Shown here: positions 22,174-34,479 of the stretch, piece by piece
Position numbering within the stretch: position 1 is the stretch's first letter
Layout: every line of letters starts with the position of its first letter
Assembly (NCBI GenBank): GCA_009809945.1
Contig: WTPW01000020.1
Location: 871,995-935,994, forward strand
Length of the DNA: 64,000 nucleotides
Origin: Gigaspora margarita
Lineage: Eukaryota > Glomeromycota > Glomeromycetes > Diversisporales > Gigasporaceae
Direction of reading: 5' to 3'
The notes under the pieces: model-generated
Seen by the model: the letters and a program-made list of their open reading frames with translations, nothing else
Told to the model about the DNA's origin: nothing
The model's database searches: none
Program-made: the position numbers and the translations under genes

Positions 22174-24120
22174 CAGCTGACCTAGTATTGCCCATAAAAA
22201 AAATATAGCTGATGTCATCATTGATGTATAAAATTTGAAGTTCTAATAATTCATTGAAATTTTTTTTTCTTTTAACTAACACTTTAGCGTCTGTTTTAAA
22301 TAGTGAACATATAAAAATAATTAAAAAAGTTGAATATTTGAACTAATACATTGTAACAAATCGAAGCCTACTTGAAAAAGATAAAATAATATAACATTTG
22401 ATTATAATTTAAATCCATCAAAGTTCGAGAAGTTGTTTGCAGTTTTTAAGTTTTTTAATGCCTTCAACCATATTTCTAAAGTTTTAAAATTTGAACAGAC
22501 AAAATTTAACCAAATATTTCAATTTGGTTTATTTCATGAAATTTTAGAATATTTTTACTCTAATATATAATAATTTGATAATAAATAATTTAATCTTGCT
22601 ATTTTAAAAGAATATGACGCTTCTTTTTCGAAAGTGATTTAAATTGGTTCATTCAAATTTCTTTATCATCGTCACTGTTAAGTATGAAGTAATTTTTATC
22701 GCATAACTTTCATATCTTGTTTCATATGTTTGAACCAAAGGTGTCACTAAAACTTTTTTTAGTGATTCCGAAAGTTTCAGGTTTCAGATTATAGCTTCCA
22801 AAACTTTATCTGAAACTCGAAACCTCGCCCGAAACCCGAAACCTCGACCAAAATCCAAAACCTCAACTAAAACCCTGAAACTGCCAAAACATCAATAACT
22901 TATTTGTTTATTCTCTCCAATGTTGGTGCTGATACCCTTTTGTGCCAAATCTGAAGTTTCGGGCTTCGGATTATAACTTCCGAAACCTTATCCGAAACTC
23001 GAAACCTCACCCAAAACCCGAAACCTCATTCGAACTGAAATCTCACCTGAACACCATAAACTATCCAACTTCCATAGAAATTGATTGCATTAACGTATTA
23101 TATATCTCTTTCAATTATACATCAAATGCACTGATGAATACTATATATCTCTTCAATATACATTAATTGCACTGATATATGTTATATATCTCCTAAAGAA
23201 TTCAAAGCATCCACCAATTTATTGCATGCGTGCAGTTCTTTTTGTTATTATGATTCATAAGTACAACTTGAAAGGTATAATTCCAAAGTTTATATTCTGA
23301 CAATCAAGGTTACTTTTGCAAGCATCAGTTTTTTTACTTATTACGTAAAAACTGGGTACAATATCAAGTAATAATAAGTAATTAGTACATCCATAATGAC
23401 TAATGATAGAATTGATAGGTTACCACAGAATTAGATAAATTGTTGGTATCAAAAGACATAAAATACTTATCAATTTATCATTGGCAATTTTTTCTATCAT
23501 TCTAGAAATCAGTTGTAATATTAAAAATAAAGTTGACCAGCTTTAAAAAAAAACCTCCCGAACAAACTGAGGTAGTGAAAAAAATTAGCAAAAACATAAT
23601 TTAAAAAAAAAGATCTATATTATATTATAATTTATTCAAAAATAATTTTATATTTTGGGTTCATTAAAAATAAGGAACTTTATAATAAATTTATAAGCTC
23701 CAATATTATATTTTGAGTTTCAGATTATAGGTTTTGGTTTCGGATTATAGTTTCAGGGTTTTAGGTTTCAGAGTTTCAGTTTTTTTAAAAAAATCTGAAA
23801 CTAGTTTCAGATTAGAACTGTTCCGAAACTAGTTTCGGGTAGGTTTCGTTTCGACGCCATGTTTGGTTTGAACCACAAGTTTTCTATTTATGTTAAATAT
23901 TAATGTTTATATTGAAATATTTATATACAACATATGGAACAATACAGTTTAACGATAATGATTAATAATAATCACGTAATGATAAGTTACATCAGCTACA
24001 TTTTTTTATAGGCGATACTAGATTGGCTAAAAAAAAGTTCGCTGAATTATTGGAACTTCAAATTTTATGCATCAATGATGACATCAGCTATATTTTTATA
24101 TAGGTGATACTAGGTTGGCT
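22174..24120. mobile_element. MULE-like non-autonomous element with 80-base inverted ends
   Basis: The left arm from 22174 (CAGCTGACCTAGTATTGCCC, then ATAGCTGATGTCATCATTGA) is the reverse complement, with few differences, of the sequence ending at 24120. Complementarity extends for about 80 bases. ATTTAGAAT flanks it on both sides (22165-22173 and 24121-24129). A 9-base duplication with long TIRs is characteristic of Mutator-like elements. Part of the right terminus is present twice (near 23985-24032 and 24085-24120). No transposase is present. Confidence 0.8.
22737..23865. mobile_element. hAT-type non-autonomous element nested in the MULE-like element
   Basis: GTTTGAAC occurs immediately outside both ends (22729-22736 and 23866-23873), a perfect 8-base target duplication. 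The ends CAAAGGTGTC and the complement of GACGCCATGTTTG are weakly inverted. Subterminal regions are packed with GAAACYCGAAAC-type repeats (about 22800-22870 and 22950-23040) and their complement (about 23715-23850), as in hAT elements. The central 600 bases are AT-rich and non-coding. Confidence 0.8.
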
Positions 24121-25002
24121 ATTTAGAATTAATGAATTAATAATTATTAATTAATTAATTATAATATAACACTAGTAATATAATAATTGATTAATACAAA
24201 AGTGTAAAAATAATATTTTGTCTTGAATCGATTATATGATATACTTTACCCTTGTTATAATGGACTCTGTTAAACCAGATTCCTTATTATAACATAATAA
24301 TTTTCTAAAATAATTTAAAATTATTATTATTATATTATATAACATTATAACAGATATTCATTTCTAATAGATATAATGAACAAAATTTTTCAGTCTAAAG
24401 AGTCTGTTAATAACAAGAGTAGAGTGTATGTATTGATAATTTGTATTATATAATTTTGTATAAATATAAAGATTTAAATAATTTATAGATTAAATATAGA
24501 ATTAGTAAAGTGATAAAAGTTTTAAAACATACTAACAAACATAGTAATAACAAAGATTGAATTTTTAATCAATAATATATAATATACAATATAAACTGTA
24601 TAAACATTTTAATAAAGTATATCACCAGCATTCTAGGGTATTCTAGATTTAAAAAAAAATTTATTGGGTTTCACCAGTTAACCTAAAGTTTTAGTTAGAG
24701 TTAACCAGTTACAGATTTTTTCAACAAGTTTAGTATTTGGTTAACTGGTTTAACTCGGTTTAGATCACTATTATGAATTTGCTATCTACGATTGCTAGAT
24801 CTTGAAACTACGTGTTCATAGCTAAACTAAAAAAACTTTTTTGCAGTGGCATTCTCCACAGATCTCTAACATATAATTTAGTAAAAGTATGCTTACTTCT
24901 TCATCTATTTATCAAGCAACTATCTTTTGAAATGTCGTGGGATCAGGGCGGATTCTGAATCTACATATCAAAAATAATGTATTTTGTTCTTTTTTTTTTG
25001 TA

Positions 25003-25738
25003 CAGTCAGACCTCTCTCTATAGTCACACCCCATATAGTCACACCTCTATATAAGTACCCAATATTGTGCAACAGACTTAAATATAGTAAAAAACCTCCT
25101 TATAGTCACAAATCACTTATAATCACTATCACAAAAAAATTTTGATTTTTTTATCAATTTTATTAATAAAAACCCTCTTTATAGTCACCAATTTTGACCA
25201 AATATGGATTAAAAAATATGATTGGCTATATTCATATTTATGTTTATTTAAAATATTCTATTAAAAATTCTTAAAGGTTTGATAGCAAATAACTTTTGAT
25301 GCAGCAGTCCGATTTAAATGAAACAACCACCAAAATGTTCATTTCGATGAGACGATTCTAATGAGCTCATAATTGTTAAAATCCAATCACAGGCTCCTGT
25401 GATCATTAAGGATTTGTATCACTTCACATGTTTAAGAATTGATTAAATTTAAATATCTAGCCAAAAAAATCCTTAATGATCTTAGCATTTTGTAACTAGA
25501 TTTGACAATTTTATAGAAAACAATAGTGGTTATTTTATCCAAATTAGGCCACTGGATCAAAAGTTATTCACTATCAAATATTTTGAATTTTTTAATAGTA
25601 TTTCTAAATATGCGCAAATATATTACTAATTGACCTTTGGTTATGTGACCATAACAAAGTATTTTATTTATCGTCACACCTCTATACAATCACCAAAATA
25701 GAGTGCGACCAACTTGTGATTATAGAGAGGTCTGACTG
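25003..25738. mobile_element. TA-flanked MITE (Tc1/mariner/pogo type)
   Basis: The ends CAGTCAGACCTCTCTCTATA and TATAGAGAGGTCTGACTG are inverted repeats bounded by TA dinucleotides at 25001-25002 and 25739-25740. TATAGTCACACCTC-like subterminal motifs recur at both sides. The interior has no transposase. Confidence 0.85.
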
Positions 25739-25740
25739 TA

Positions 25741-26329
25741 CTTATTATTTAAAAAAAATTTTTTTTTTATGTAACAATTTGTGCGCATTTTTAATATATA
25801 GAGATTATCAAGGAAAATTCATCTACTATATCATTGATCAATTTTTATATTTGGCAATATCCAAGACTGTAGTAATATCAGTCTTGAGGTTGTTTTAGAT
25901 GCTTGGATTTCTTGTAAATAGTCTTTTTGCTGGTGGATTAAATGTAATGTTATTGATATATTTTTCTAAGACCTTATTGTAATCATTAATATTATCAATG
26001 ATCATCATGTGATTAAGGACAGAAATGGGTGATTAACCTTACAATAGAATGGATTAATTGTTTAATAAATCAGGGTATTAAAGGTTTAATTAATTTATGT
26101 TTTTATTTAAAAGGTGATTTGTTCTTTTTTATTTAATTGGGATATATTAAGTGGTGTTCAAAATTCAGTTTACGGAGTCAAAATTAATGAAACAGCTTTA
26201 CTTAGTATGACAAGTATTCTATGGGTGCAAGGTAAATTCAATAAATGATTTATTATAATTATTTTGAGTAAAGTGAAACTGTCTCAAAGTTAACAATTTT
26301 ACTCTAATTTTATTACAAACTGATTTAAG
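25741..26329. other. AT-rich non-coding stretch
   Basis: No gene recognised. Short open frames here are low-complexity and unsupported. Confidence 0.45.
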
Positions 26330-26482
26330 CTTAATTAAAGTAAAAAAGTTTTGTAATAGATTTTTACAGTATTTTTATGATGAGTTTACAATAATTTTAT
26401 TGATTGACTTAACCTTTAAGTACATAATAAATATTGAGTAAGTTTTTATCAGAATTTTCAAATAAAATTTTGATAATTTTAA
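26330..26482. repeat. Degenerate satellite fragment
   Basis: AAGTTTTGTAATAGATTTTTACAG and GAGTAAGTTTTTATCAGAATT match the core of the array at 10395-15180. The array is interrupted here by the TTAA-flanked element that follows and resumes at about 32628. Confidence 0.6.
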
Positions 26483-26667
26483 GGGTAGAGGGTACATAGT
26501 TTATTTTTATATAGTTTTATATAGTATTTTGAAATTTTCATATAAAACTGATAAATGCTACTAATAAAACTTTTTTAAATTACAACTAATTTTTATTAAA
26601 ATTTTACAAAATATAAATAAAACAATTTATCTATTATGGTAAAATTTTGAACTATTATACAAACTTC

Positions 26668-28268
26668 TTCCAAATTATATTTTACTACTACCTAACCAAT
26701 TTCCTATCTACAATGACTCACCTATCAAATCATCATATAACAACTACCAAGAAAATAATGCCTTTTCCTTTGCAACAACTTCCCAAATAGATAATTCCAT
26801 ACCTTCTAACTCCTCTACACTGAATCTCAATATAGTAACACACAATGTACAAGGTTATAATACACCTACTAAAAGGCAACTTTGGGAGGAATTTTGCCTT
26901 AAAAACAATCTACATATTATTAGCATAACAGAAACAAAAATTTCATCTTCAAAATCCAAAAAATTCCTCAATACCCCACAATTTACCTACTTTTGGTCTA
27001 GTTTAGATAATTCAGCAGAAGGTACTGGCATAATGATCAATAACTCTTTAAAATCTCATATTCACAATATTCATACACATCCTGGTGGAGCTATTGCAGT
27101 TGATCTATTCTTTAAACATGATTTTAAATTCAGAATAATATCAGTCTATCTCTCTTCAACAAATCAGCAATACCGCAACCAAACACAAGATAAAGTAATA
27201 AGCTGGATTCAGCAAGCACTATCCCTAAACCTATATCCAATTATTCTTGGAGACTTTAATGTCTCCAATACCTCTTATCAGTCAACATCTAAATTCAAAC
27301 TACTATCTTATCTCCATAACAATAACATGTATGATCTTGCAGACCATACCAACAATCTACAAAATACCTGGCAATGCAATGATCTTTGTAGTCGTATTGA
27401 TTACATTTGGGCACATGATTCAATTATTCCTAATCTTACAAACTTTACTCTTCAAGAACCACTATCTTCTACTCAGAGTGATCATCTTATTCTTATCTCT
27501 AGTTGGGCATTTCCTTTTGCACTGTCATCAAAACTTCGATATAAAACAAGATGCAAACGTAGAATTTTCAACTATAAATCTATGACTAAAGAAAAATGGG
27601 AAGAATTTTCATCCCAAACTCAAAACAGAATCCAGTCTCTTTGTACTCCACTATCTATCCATACTACAGAATCTCTAGAANGTACCTGGCACAAAATCCA
27701 AACAAGCATTATTAGCTCTGTACTTCAAACTATACCTAACAAAAAATTTGCTGTGCAGAACTTTCATTATACCTTTTCATCTAAAGCTACAGACCTTCAC
27801 AAAGATCTTCAAATTATAGGAAACATAATGAAACAAACTAAATATGCACTTTCTTGCAATTGTACACCATCCTCTAATATATACTCACAAATTCTATATA
27901 TTAATTCTAAACATAACTTCAATATTCCACAACCTCCTTTACATAACCAAGACCTTATTCAATGGCTTAAACAAACCAAAATTGCTTGGAAAACACTATA
28001 TAATGCAAGAAATATTGAAAACTCTCAGTATCTACAAAACCATATTAATTCTGCTATTAATACCAGATGTGAAAGAATATTTACACAACCTACTAAAATG
28101 ATTAATAGCATACTTAACCGCCATACTGATCCAGTACATTTTGATAATATCAAGCTAGAAAATGATATTATTACTGATTCACCAACAATTAAAGAATATA
28201 TTCAATCACACTTTTGCCAATGGACAGCTCACAACCCATATAATCAATCTATCTTTCAAACAGACTAG
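26668..28268 (+). pseudogene. LINE ORF2, APE endonuclease part
   Basis: The open frame begins after a TAA at 26643-26645 and has no ATG until 27033, which is inside the endonuclease, so the natural start is lost. Endonuclease motifs in order are NIVTHNVQGYN (about 26832), ISITETK (catalytic Glu, about 26924), PGGAIAVDL, ILGDFN (about 27245), SRIDYIW and QSDHLILIS (about 27475). A single N at 27681 leaves one residue undefined. A TAG at 28266-28268 ends the frame, but homology continues beyond it in the same frame into the reverse transcriptase. Confidence 0.88.
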
Positions 28269-30166
28269 CAATCAGAGTATAGACCTGCTTCAACTATTCT
28301 ACCTTCCTGGTATGACATAGTTCTTGCTGAAATTTCTACTGAAGAAGTTACAAGCACTATAAATCAATTTTCTAACAATAAAGCTTCTGGACCTTCTGGT
28401 ATTAGCTATGAAATGCTCAAACATTGTGGAACAAAAACAATTCTTGCAATTACTGCTCTCCTTAACCGATGCATATCACTACAACAAATTCCAAAACAAT
28501 GGAAGGACAGTCGTATTTTTCCAATTTCTAAAAAGCAAAGTTTGATAGAAATTTAAATAATACACGCCCAATTAGTCTTATAGAATATATTAAAAAACTG
28601 TATACTAAAATTCTCACTAATCGGCTTAATAATACCCTTTCATCATATAATATCCTCAATCCACACAACTATGTTGCCTTACCAGGTAATAGTACAAATA
28701 GCCCTATTCATATTCTCAATAACTTTATTGAAGATGCAAACTGTAACCAAAAAGAAATTTGGATCCTTTCTTAAGATATAAGCAAAGCATATGACTCTGT
28801 TAACCTCAACCTTCTTGAAAAAGCACTCTATCAACTTAATATGCCCTCTCAGTTAATTAATATTATTATTAACTTACTTACTGATTGGTCAAACAGAGTT
28901 ATTACTAACTTTGGACTTACAAAATCATATGAAGTACAAGATGGTATAGACCAAGGTGAAACCATAACTCCATTACTTTGGCGAATTTACTATGACCCAC
29001 TTATTAGCAAAATATCCAATACATATTCTGGTTACACTAGCTCAGTTGTATGGACTACAACAATATCACCTCCAGTGTTCAACAAAACAGAAGCTTCTGC
29101 TTCAGTTTTAGCATATATGGATGATACTTTATGGATTGCACAATCCTTTCAACAATTACAACAAATTATACAAACTGCATCATCATTTTATCAAATGACC
29201 AATATTAAAGTTAATCCACAAAAATCAGTATTAATTTCTAATACCAAAAAATCTTCTTCTATTACTTTCCTTAACTCATCTATTCGAACCCAACCTCTTC
29301 ATACTCCTTTTAAATTTCTTGGTTGCTGGTTTACTACCAATACCAAAACATATTCTCAAATTAAACTAATTACACAAGAGATATTTGAGATCATAAATAC
29401 TCTTAATACAAAAATGATAACTGATAAACAGGCTAGTTATATTATCAATACTGTAATAATACCTATACTTGAATACCGAATTCACAATATTGTTTTATCA
29501 CAATCATTATGCAACAAAATCCTTGCAAAATATCTTACAGTTGCAAAACACAAAGCTAGATTAGCTAAATCTACTCCTAATAGCACAATGCTCAACCATA
29601 ATATTTATGGTATCAAGAATATTTGGGATATTCAGCTACAGCATCACATATCCAACCTAACTTCTCGACTAAATAACAAAGAATTATTAGGCACTAGTAC
29701 ACATATTAGATTACAACAACTACAAAATAATCTATGGTCTACTACTAATATACTATTACATCCTAATCCCAAAATAGTTGGAGCTAACAAAAATACTACA
29801 ACTTTCAAAATTATCCAACTTTTAAAACATCTAGAATTATCAATTCATGCACACTCAGATATAATACAACCTTATACTATTGATCTACCTTATACACTAC
29901 TTGAAAACATATTACAAACTCATACCGACTATCCAATATTTAAATGCCAACTACGATCAAAACATATTATATTTCTTGAACAACTTACATCTTTTGATAA
30001 TTCTGTACTCCTTACATGGGAACACATCTCACCAAGGATTAATTCTCTTATATCAGGCAAAATACCTAAATGGTTTACTATACTAGAAAACAAAATTACC
30101 ACTAACTCTATCACTAGACAACTCATATCTACACTCCAATTACCTTCAGTCAACTCCTTATCTTAG
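28269..30166 (+). pseudogene. LINE ORF2, reverse transcriptase part
   Basis: After the TAG the frame goes on with NNKASGPSGISYEMLKHCG, the fingers motif. A frame change near 28540 leads into NTRPISLIEYIKKLYTKIL. A TAA at 28772-28774 precedes DISKAYDSVN, which holds the first catalytic Asp. GIDQGETITPLLWRIYY follows, then the active-site motif AYMDDT at about 29112. The thumb region is intact to a TAG at 30164-30166. At least three lesions show the copy cannot make a full polyprotein. Confidence 0.9.
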
Positions 30167-32002
30167 ACTACTGGCCATTTTAATACCAAAAACAAACCTT
30201 GGCTCATAACAAACAAAGAACAAACTATTATTATGGGAAAAGCTAGACGCTTCAACCAACAAACCAATACTATTTCTATTACACACTGGACTTCTGAAAT
30301 TGATGAAACCAAGACAACATTATACCCAACTTCTAATATCATCTGCTATCCATGTACAGGTTGTTCTCTCAATTCAAAAAGAATTCAAAGCTGTTGAACT
30401 ATTGATATTTCTGCAACCTTATCTACTAAATTCCCGGGTAGAAAAGTTTACAAACAAATATCAAACAAACTCAAGCTCAATGCCAATTATCTTGACTTAC
30501 TTTTCTCCATTGCATCACGCCATTCAGTCTCAATACCATCTTTACCTTCTATAACAATCTATCTCACAGCTATAAATGATATTTTTTCTTCTAATACTAC
30601 AACAAATATACTGCAATCAATAGCACAAGCAAATACCACCTTATCAGAATTTACTTTCTATACTGATGGATCTGTTATTAATCTTGGCAATTCAAGATGC
30701 TCAATGGGCATTGCCTGGATACAAACTTTCAATGACTCAATAATTCATCAATTCTCTGCACAAATTCAATACTGGCCATCATCATACAAAGCAGAACTAA
30801 TTGCAATACTATCAGCTATTTGTACATGTCCTCGAAATAGCACTATTCACATATATACTGATTCACAATCTATTATCTCTAAATACAAGGCCCTTTTACA
30901 TGCTAAATATAACCCTAACAAAATATATTCATACAATTATTGGCCTATTTGGCATACTCTTTTACATTTTATCCAATCATATTCATACACTATCACTTTA
31001 CATAAAGTCCTAGCCCATAGTGATAACAAATTTAATAATCTTGCTGATCAATTAGCAAAAAACCACACAAATTCCTCTATTTTAGAATTTTTTCCTAATA
31101 ATATTTATAATCCCTCATTCTATTTACAATATAAACACTTCAATATAGAGCAACCTACACGTNGTTGTATTAAAAATATTTGCAATGCACATATTATTGC
31201 AATGTGGTCATCACAAAATAGAATTCAACATATTATTCCTATAGCAACCCAAATTGATTGGAATGCTATATGGCTCTTCCTTAACAACAACCACAAACGC
31301 TCATACAATTATACTAACTTTCAACTTTGCCAATCCAAATCATTCCGAATTAAAAATTTACTTCATATGCTTCCTACATTGCCTTACCTTAACTCTCTAA
31401 ATCCTAAACATTCCATACATACAAAATGTATTTCTTGCAACCAATCTGAAAGCCAATTTCATTGGCTATTCTGTACTAANTATAATAATATATCTCAAAT
31501 TATTCATAATACTATTACACAATTTTCTTTTTCAGATCTCCCAGATATAACAAATATTCAAATCCAACAACTTCGTACAAATCTTATTAATCACNAATGC
31601 CTAAATCCTACCTACCATTCTCCCTTNAATACTCNTTCATTCATCACTACTATCCATGGCTTTATTCCACTCTCACTAATTAATACTATATCTCAATATT
31701 CCTCTTACAAGATAGCTTCCAATATTGCTATTAAAATTCTTTTAAATATTTCTCACAATTCTTATGAACAACTCTGGAAACCATACTGTGCTAAACTCGC
31801 CCAATGGAAAACCTCTCAACATTCTGGTTCAATATCTACTATTCCTTCAAATCCACATACTTCTATATATAAACATACTAGAATTCACTATACTTATAGT
31901 TGTATTTGTGGTCTTCCTGACCAGTTGCATGATGAAGATACAAATACATGTCCACCTATTGGCCAAGCTCTTCGAAAAATTGATATCTGGTCCTATCAAT
32001 AG
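30167..32002 (+). pseudogene. LINE ORF2, RNase H and C-terminal Cys-rich part
   Basis: Same frame as the reverse transcriptase. After a linker with a TGA near 30394, RNase H motifs appear in order: FYTDGSV (about 30658), YKAELIAILSA, IYTDSQSI, and AHSDNKFNNLADQLAK. These carry the Asp, Glu, Asp and final Asp of the active site. A C-terminal CISCNQSESQFHWLFC segment resembles the CCHC-like finger of I-group LINEs. Five N bases lie between 31163 and 31635. The stop at 32000-32002 is followed by about 235 bases of 3' untranslated sequence. Confidence 0.88.
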
Positions 32003-32235
32003 ATTAAATATAGTACAAATACTAACTCTATACTCNATATCCAAATCTAGGTGAGTTTTAACCACTCTAGTAGGTTTAGGTTGCAGATAAATTAGATAAT
32101 TTAATTTTGTCTATAGTCTGAGTTTCAACTCTTATAATATAAACTGTATTAAATATTTGTATAATATTGAGAAACCCCAAGAGGAATCTCACACAGTTTA
32201 TCAATAAAGATAGAGACAAAACCTCACCTTAACAA

Positions 32236-32271
<36 letters not shown>

Positions 32272-32709
32272 TAAACTATTATTATAATTTAAAAAAATAT
32301 AGTTGTATATATCACAAAGTTTTTCTGGGTCAGCCCAAATTTTTTTGGGGTTTTACAAAACACTAATTCTGATTGGTCAATTTACATAAATTTATAAGTT
32401 AGTTCTATTACTAAATTTTAATATCCAATATTTAAAAATATATATTTTACTGAGTTTTTAACCAATTTTAATAATTTTACTGTTATTAGAATCAGAAAAA
32501 CCTGCTCTACAATCTTGTCTTAAGTATTAAAATTAGTTTAATTAATATAATTTTTCATAAAATTAATTATAAAAAAAATTTATCATTAAGATTATATATA
32601 ATTTTAAAATAGTACCCTTACTCTTAATATATGTTAATTTACTTTTTTGTTTTTAGTAAAGTTCTCTAACAGAATTTTTTGTTGTAATTCATAATAAAAA
32701 TATGGCAGG

Positions 32710-33407
32710 GTGTGGCGCCTTAGAGAAGTTGTCAAGGTGTCACCCCCAAGTGGCAGGTCGACAGTTCAAATCCCACTATTGACGCTTTGAACAATAGGCC
32801 TGTGTTCGGTAACTGTGTGGCTCATGTCGGTTGGGTTATAAAACCTGTTATCTTGGTTCCACATCTCGAATGGGAGCTTTTGTGCAATGGTTTTAAGGTT
32901 ACACCACAATCCAGAGAACCAGAGAAATGGAAACCCGTTTGGCCAGTCCGAATTAGGAGGTAATAGTGATGATCTATGATAGCACTACTGGAAGAGGTGG
33001 GTGGCCAGGATCGGAATGAACTAATAAGGGCAGGTGGCTTATATCACTAAATCCATGTTCAGAAATGGAATGGGACACAGAAGAACTATGGTAGACAGTT
33101 GGTGCGAGAGTAAAGTAGCCCTTAGGCCATATTAACTAAAAGGGTTGGGGCCCTATAATATTTACATATATGTAGTGCATAGGTAGTAATAGGAGGATCA
33201 TGAACCAGAGGGTTTAAATAGGCAACTTCCATAGTTGGGTTGTAGGTATGGCAACTAGTGTAGAACCTTCAGGTGGACTACTTAAATTAGGCACCAAAAG
33301 TGCATGTGTAGCTAGTTGTATCCTCATTCATGTAACAAATATTACATCTCTATAACTCATAATAAAATCTGGCCATAGTACCTGGCCTTTAAACGCTAAA
33401 AAAAAAA
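32710..33407 (+). mobile_element. tRNA-derived SINE, about 690 bases, with 16-base target duplication
   Basis: ATAAAAATATGGCAGG at 32694-32709 is repeated exactly at 33408-33423, directly after an A-tail. The head resembles a tRNA gene: GTGTGGCGCC near an A box, and GTTCAAATCC at 32764 as a good B box for RNA polymerase III. The wide A-to-B spacing suggests a class II tRNA (Leu/Ser) ancestor. The rest is non-coding and less AT-rich than the surroundings. At about 700 bases it is long for a SINE; no tail similarity to the LINE here was noticed. Confidence 0.8.
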
Positions 33408-33423
33408 ATAAAAATATGGCAGG

Positions 33424-34242
33424 AAAATGGAATAAAAATTTTTTACTAAGCAACTAATTTTTTTACAAATATTGATTAGAATTATATTTTTTTGGTACTA
33501 TTTTGTTTTGTTTTTATAATAGTAAAAACATTATGTAATTCTAATTTATAGTTTGAGTTAATTAATTTTTAGTAAGAATTTTTTATATGTTAATTTGTTC
33601 TTTTTTATTGTGTGAAGCATATTTATTCTGTTACAAAATAATTCAATAACTTTTATTACATATTGCATATTATTGGAATAGAATAAATTTTGTAACAAAA
33701 TTTCCTGTGATATTTTGATATTTGTATTGTAAAATAAATTTCTTGATATGAATATTAAAATAGTTAGTAAATTTTTTAATAATTTCTTGTAGTAATTTAT
33801 AAGAAAAAGTATAATATGTAAATGTGGATTAATTTAATTTCAATCATATTGGTGATTAGATAAAACTTAAATTTGCAGATAAAATTGGAAAAATATAGTT
33901 TGGATGGTTTCAAATTTACATGGTGAATTAAATTTCTTTTGGGTGAAATGTTTCAGATTTGTATATAAATAACAATAATTCAACACTTATTAACTTATTC
34001 ACATATTTTGGTAACTACAACAGAAAGTTCTGTTTTATTTTTTTATAAAATACAAGCAAAAATCAGGGCACTGTAGGCACCCTAATTTTTTGCTAAGCTG
34101 ATATTAGTGTTTAGTATTGAAGATTGTTTTTATAGTTTATATTGGATTTATTGGATTAATTATAGTATTTGAATCTGTAATTTGTGTATATGGTAAAAGG
34201 TTTTGTAAATAAATATCAATCTTAAATTTTTGTGAAATTTTA
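33424..34242. repeat. Degenerate satellite remnants
   Basis: AATTTTGTAACAAAATTT, TATTGGAATAGAATAAATTTTG and AGAAAGTTCTGTTT are decayed matches to the satellite unit. No gene. Confidence 0.45.
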
Positions 34243-34479
34243 CAGGAGGGTCACCAAAATTCTGGGTCAGATTTGTCAGATCACAGTCAGCATTTAGCTC
34301 TAGTTGTTAGCTAGTTCTATAACAAAATTATCAGCTTGGCATTTTTCACTTAGTGAATAGATATAATTTGTTAGTAAGATTTTTTATGATTATGGGCAAA
34401 TTTGATCAATTCTGATCCAATCAACCATGATTCGATGCACTCCAACATAGACCAACCCAGAATTTTGGGGACCCCTCTG
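34243..34479. mobile_element. TA-flanked MITE (CAGGAGGGTCACC...)
   Basis: CAGGAGGGTCACCAAAATTC at the left is mirrored by GAATTTTGGGGACCCCTCTG at the right. TA lies at 34241-34242 and 34480-34481. The element is 237 bases and non-coding. The TIR and TA duplication fit the Tc1/mariner/pogo group. Confidence 0.88.

Larger units (their letters stand above)
17968..24770 (+). mobile_element. hAT-family DNA transposon, inactive, 6.8 kb with nested insertions
   Basis: The left end TAGTGATCTGA is mirrored by TAGATCACTA at the right; TAGTG fits the YARNG rule of hAT termini. TCATGAAT (17960-17967) and TTATGAAT (24771-24778) flank it as an 8-base target duplication with one mismatch, which is the hAT length. 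Subterminal GGTTAACYGG-type repeats occur at both ends (18046-18205 and about 24670-24760). Between them lies a hAT transposase pseudogene. Three other elements are inserted: 19914-20061, and 22174-24120, which itself contains 22737-23865. Confidence 0.8.
26659..32266 (+). mobile_element. Non-LTR retrotransposon (LINE) with RNase H, 5'-truncated
   Basis: The order is APE-type endonuclease, reverse transcriptase, RNase H and a C-terminal Cys-rich segment, then a 3' untranslated region and a poly-A tail at 32238-32267. ATTTTGAACTATTAT before the element (to 26658) recurs as ATTTTTAAACTATTAT after the tail (to 32282), an imperfect target duplication of about 15 bases. No ORF1 precedes the endonuclease, so the copy is 5'-truncated. 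The RNase H domain points to an I/R1/Tad-like clade, the usual fungal group. Confidence 0.9.
26483..32623. mobile_element. TTAA-flanked MITE (piggyBac-like) split by a LINE
   Basis: TTAA lies at 26479-26482 and 32624-32627. The inner ends GGGTAGAGGGTAC and the complement of GTACCCTTACTC are inverted. Without the LINE the element would be about 520 bases. Its right part contains a block (about 32465-32520, around ATTAGAATCAGAAAAAC) shared with the elements at 43302 and 45738. Confidence 0.7.

Noticed and set aside
32710-32790. Functional tRNA gene
   Set aside because: There is a good B box but no foldable acceptor stem or intact A box, and target duplications show it is the head of a retroposed element.
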